From positions 1 through 11,936 of the forward strand of contig JASLCW010000013.1 of assembly GCA_030151765.1 (NCBI GenBank): a stretch of 11,936 nt of DNA, in the 5' to 3' direction. The notes beneath the pieces were generated by a model. The model did no database searches, had not been told where the DNA came from, and saw only the letters and a list, made by a program, of their open reading frames with translations. Position numbers and translations under genes: made by a program. Shown here in pieces: positions 11,323-11,936 of the stretch (its first letter is position 1; each line of letters opens with the position of its first letter). This DNA is from Marmoricola sp. (lineage in GTDB: Bacteria; Actinomycetota; Actinomycetes; Propionibacteriales; Nocardioidaceae).

Positions 11323-11345
11323 GCTTCTCAGCAGCCGGGAGAAGC
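11323..11345 (+). terminator. 7-bp hairpin between the excalibur and Cys-rich genes
   Basis: GCTTCTC–(9-nt loop)–GAGAAGC, perfect 7-bp stem ending 9 nt before the ATG at 11355. It may terminate the excalibur transcript. Because the right arm and loop end contain the only purine-rich ribosome-binding candidate (GGGAGAAG, 11337–11344) of the next gene, it could instead gate that gene's translation. Confidence 0.5.
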
Positions 11346-11354
11346 ATCCTCACC

Positions 11355-11585
11355 ATGACCACTTGTCCATGCTGCCGGAGCGACGCACCGGTAGAAGCGC
11401 TGTACGGATGCTGCACCACGTGCGCCGTCGACACCATCTGCCGACGATGCGTGTCCTGCGGGACCTGGCACCACGATCATCCCCACATGAGCGGAAGGGT
11501 GACGCTCGGCGAGGATCACCTGCCCCGCTGTGCCGGCGGCTGTCACGTGACCGCCGATGCGCCGGCGCTCCTGCTCACACGTTGA
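11355..11585 (+). CDS. small Cys/His-rich putative zinc-binding protein
   Basis: 76 residues with 11 Cys (4, 6, 7, 19, 20, 23, 29, 32, 35, 59, 63) and 6 His (39, 40, 42, 44, 55, 64). The pairs CPCC (4–7), CCTTC (19–23) and CRRCVSC (29–35) look like the halves of zinc ribbons or a treble-clef finger; C-x3-C-H (59–64) may add a second site. HHDHPH (39–44) is a strong metal-binding cluster. No signal peptide and no recognised family. The ATG at 11355 precedes the first Cys by three codons; the next in-frame ATG (residue 45) would lose most Cys. Ribosome-binding site weak and inside a hairpin. The 3' end overlaps the convergent ychF by 11 bp. The dense Cys spacing argues that it is real and not a shadow ORF. 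Confidence 0.65.
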   Translation: MTTCPCCRSDAPVEALYGCCTTCAVDTICRRCVSCGTWHHDHPHMSGRVTLGEDHLPRCAGGCHVTADAPALLLTR

Positions 11586-11936
11586 AGCGGAACTCCACCA
11601 CGTCGCCGTCGGCCATGACGTAGTCCTTGCCCTCCATGCGCACCTTGCCGGCGGCCTTCGCGGCGTTCATGGAACCGGCTTCGAGGAGGTCGTCGAAGCC
11701 GACGATCTCGGCCTTGATGAAGCCCTTCTGGAAGTCCGTGTGGATCACGCCGGCGGCCTCGGGGGCGGTGGCGCCCTTGCGGATCGTCCAGGCGCGGGTC
11801 TCCTTGGGGCCGGCGGTCAGGTAGGTCTGCAGGCCCAGGGTGTCGAAGCCGACGCGGGCCAGGACCTCAAGGCCGGGCTCGGTGACGCCGGCCTCGGCCA
11901 GGAACTCGATGGCCTCCTCCTCGTCCAGCTCGATCA
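11575..11936 (-). CDS. ychF: YchF/OLA1-type ATPase, C-terminal third (cut by window edge)
   Basis: About 120 codons of a protein usually near 360 residues. YchF is an Obg-like P-loop protein that prefers ATP over GTP, binds ribosomes and is linked to redox stress. The visible part has the helical region ELDEEEAIEFLAEAGVTEPG, then the signature TYLTAGPKETRAWTIRKG, then the TGS domain with HTDFQKGFIKAEIVGFDD and the nearly invariant end YVMADGDVVEFRFNV. The stop is at 11577–11575 and overlaps the tail of the Cys-rich gene. The P-loop and start lie outside the window. Codon choice is strongly biased toward GCC, GAG, AAG and CTG, fitting a well-expressed housekeeping gene. Confidence 0.95.
   Translation of the reverse strand, partial: IELDEEEAIEFLAEAGVTEPGLEVLARVGFDTLGLQTYLTAGPKETRAWTIRKGATAPEAAGVIHTDFQKGFIKAEIVGFDDLLEAGSMNAAKAAGKVRMEGKDYVMADGDVVEFRFNV

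Noticed and set aside
1..11936. tRNA, rRNA, CRISPR, insertion sequence or phage attachment site
   Set aside because: No cloverleaf-like segment, spaced repeats, transposase motif or terminal inverted repeats were seen in any gap; all gaps are under 120 nt.

Overview
The window is GC-rich DNA that most likely comes from a mycothiol-producing actinobacterium. The evidence is an mshB-type deacetylase, an fdxA–dapC pair of the actinobacterial kind, frequent GTG starts, many putative leaderless promoters (a TANNNT-like hexamer 6–7 nt before the start codon) and the general codon choice. The frequent 'cgtac' codon context suggests Nocardioidaceae or relatives, but that is only an impression. There is no phage, transposon, CRISPR or RNA gene. 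It reads as ordinary chromosome: 14 protein genes packed tightly, with no gene-free stretch over 300 bases.

Left (1–1953): a minus-strand pair, fdxA (7Fe ferredoxin) followed by dapC (succinyl-diaminopimelate aminotransferase, cut by the window edge). The two overlap by 4 bases, and dapC appears to start at a rare CTG. A GNAT acetyltransferase diverges on the plus strand. The two promoters share bases of their -10 boxes.

Envelope and thiol block (1958–4858, minus): a small conserved-looking acidic protein of unknown function, then mshB (mycothiol synthesis), then 9 nt later a membrane-anchored, divergent VanW/peptidoglycan-binding protein.

ABC-F block (4884–6562, plus): an ABC-F ATPase. Upstream of it are a candidate promoter, a 3-codon mini-ORF and an RNA stem that would cover the ribosome-binding site. 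This is the layout expected of ribosome-mediated translational attenuation and is the most interesting signal here. The block ends in a perfect 7-bp hairpin with a UNCG tetraloop, shared with the convergent thioesterase gene.

Acyl/redox block (6580–8628, minus): an Old Yellow Enzyme-type reductase with a C-terminal Cys cluster, then a double-hotdog thioesterase. Both have their own leaderless-type promoters.

Right (8688–11936): on the plus strand an SRPBCC protein, an AAA ATPase with an unrecognised N-terminal half, a two-helix membrane protein, a secreted excalibur-domain protein and a Cys-rich putative zinc protein. The last overlaps, tail to tail, the end of ychF on the minus strand (cut by the window edge).

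Promoters and hairpins were found by eye and carry no computed scores; domain calls rest on motif recognition without database searches.
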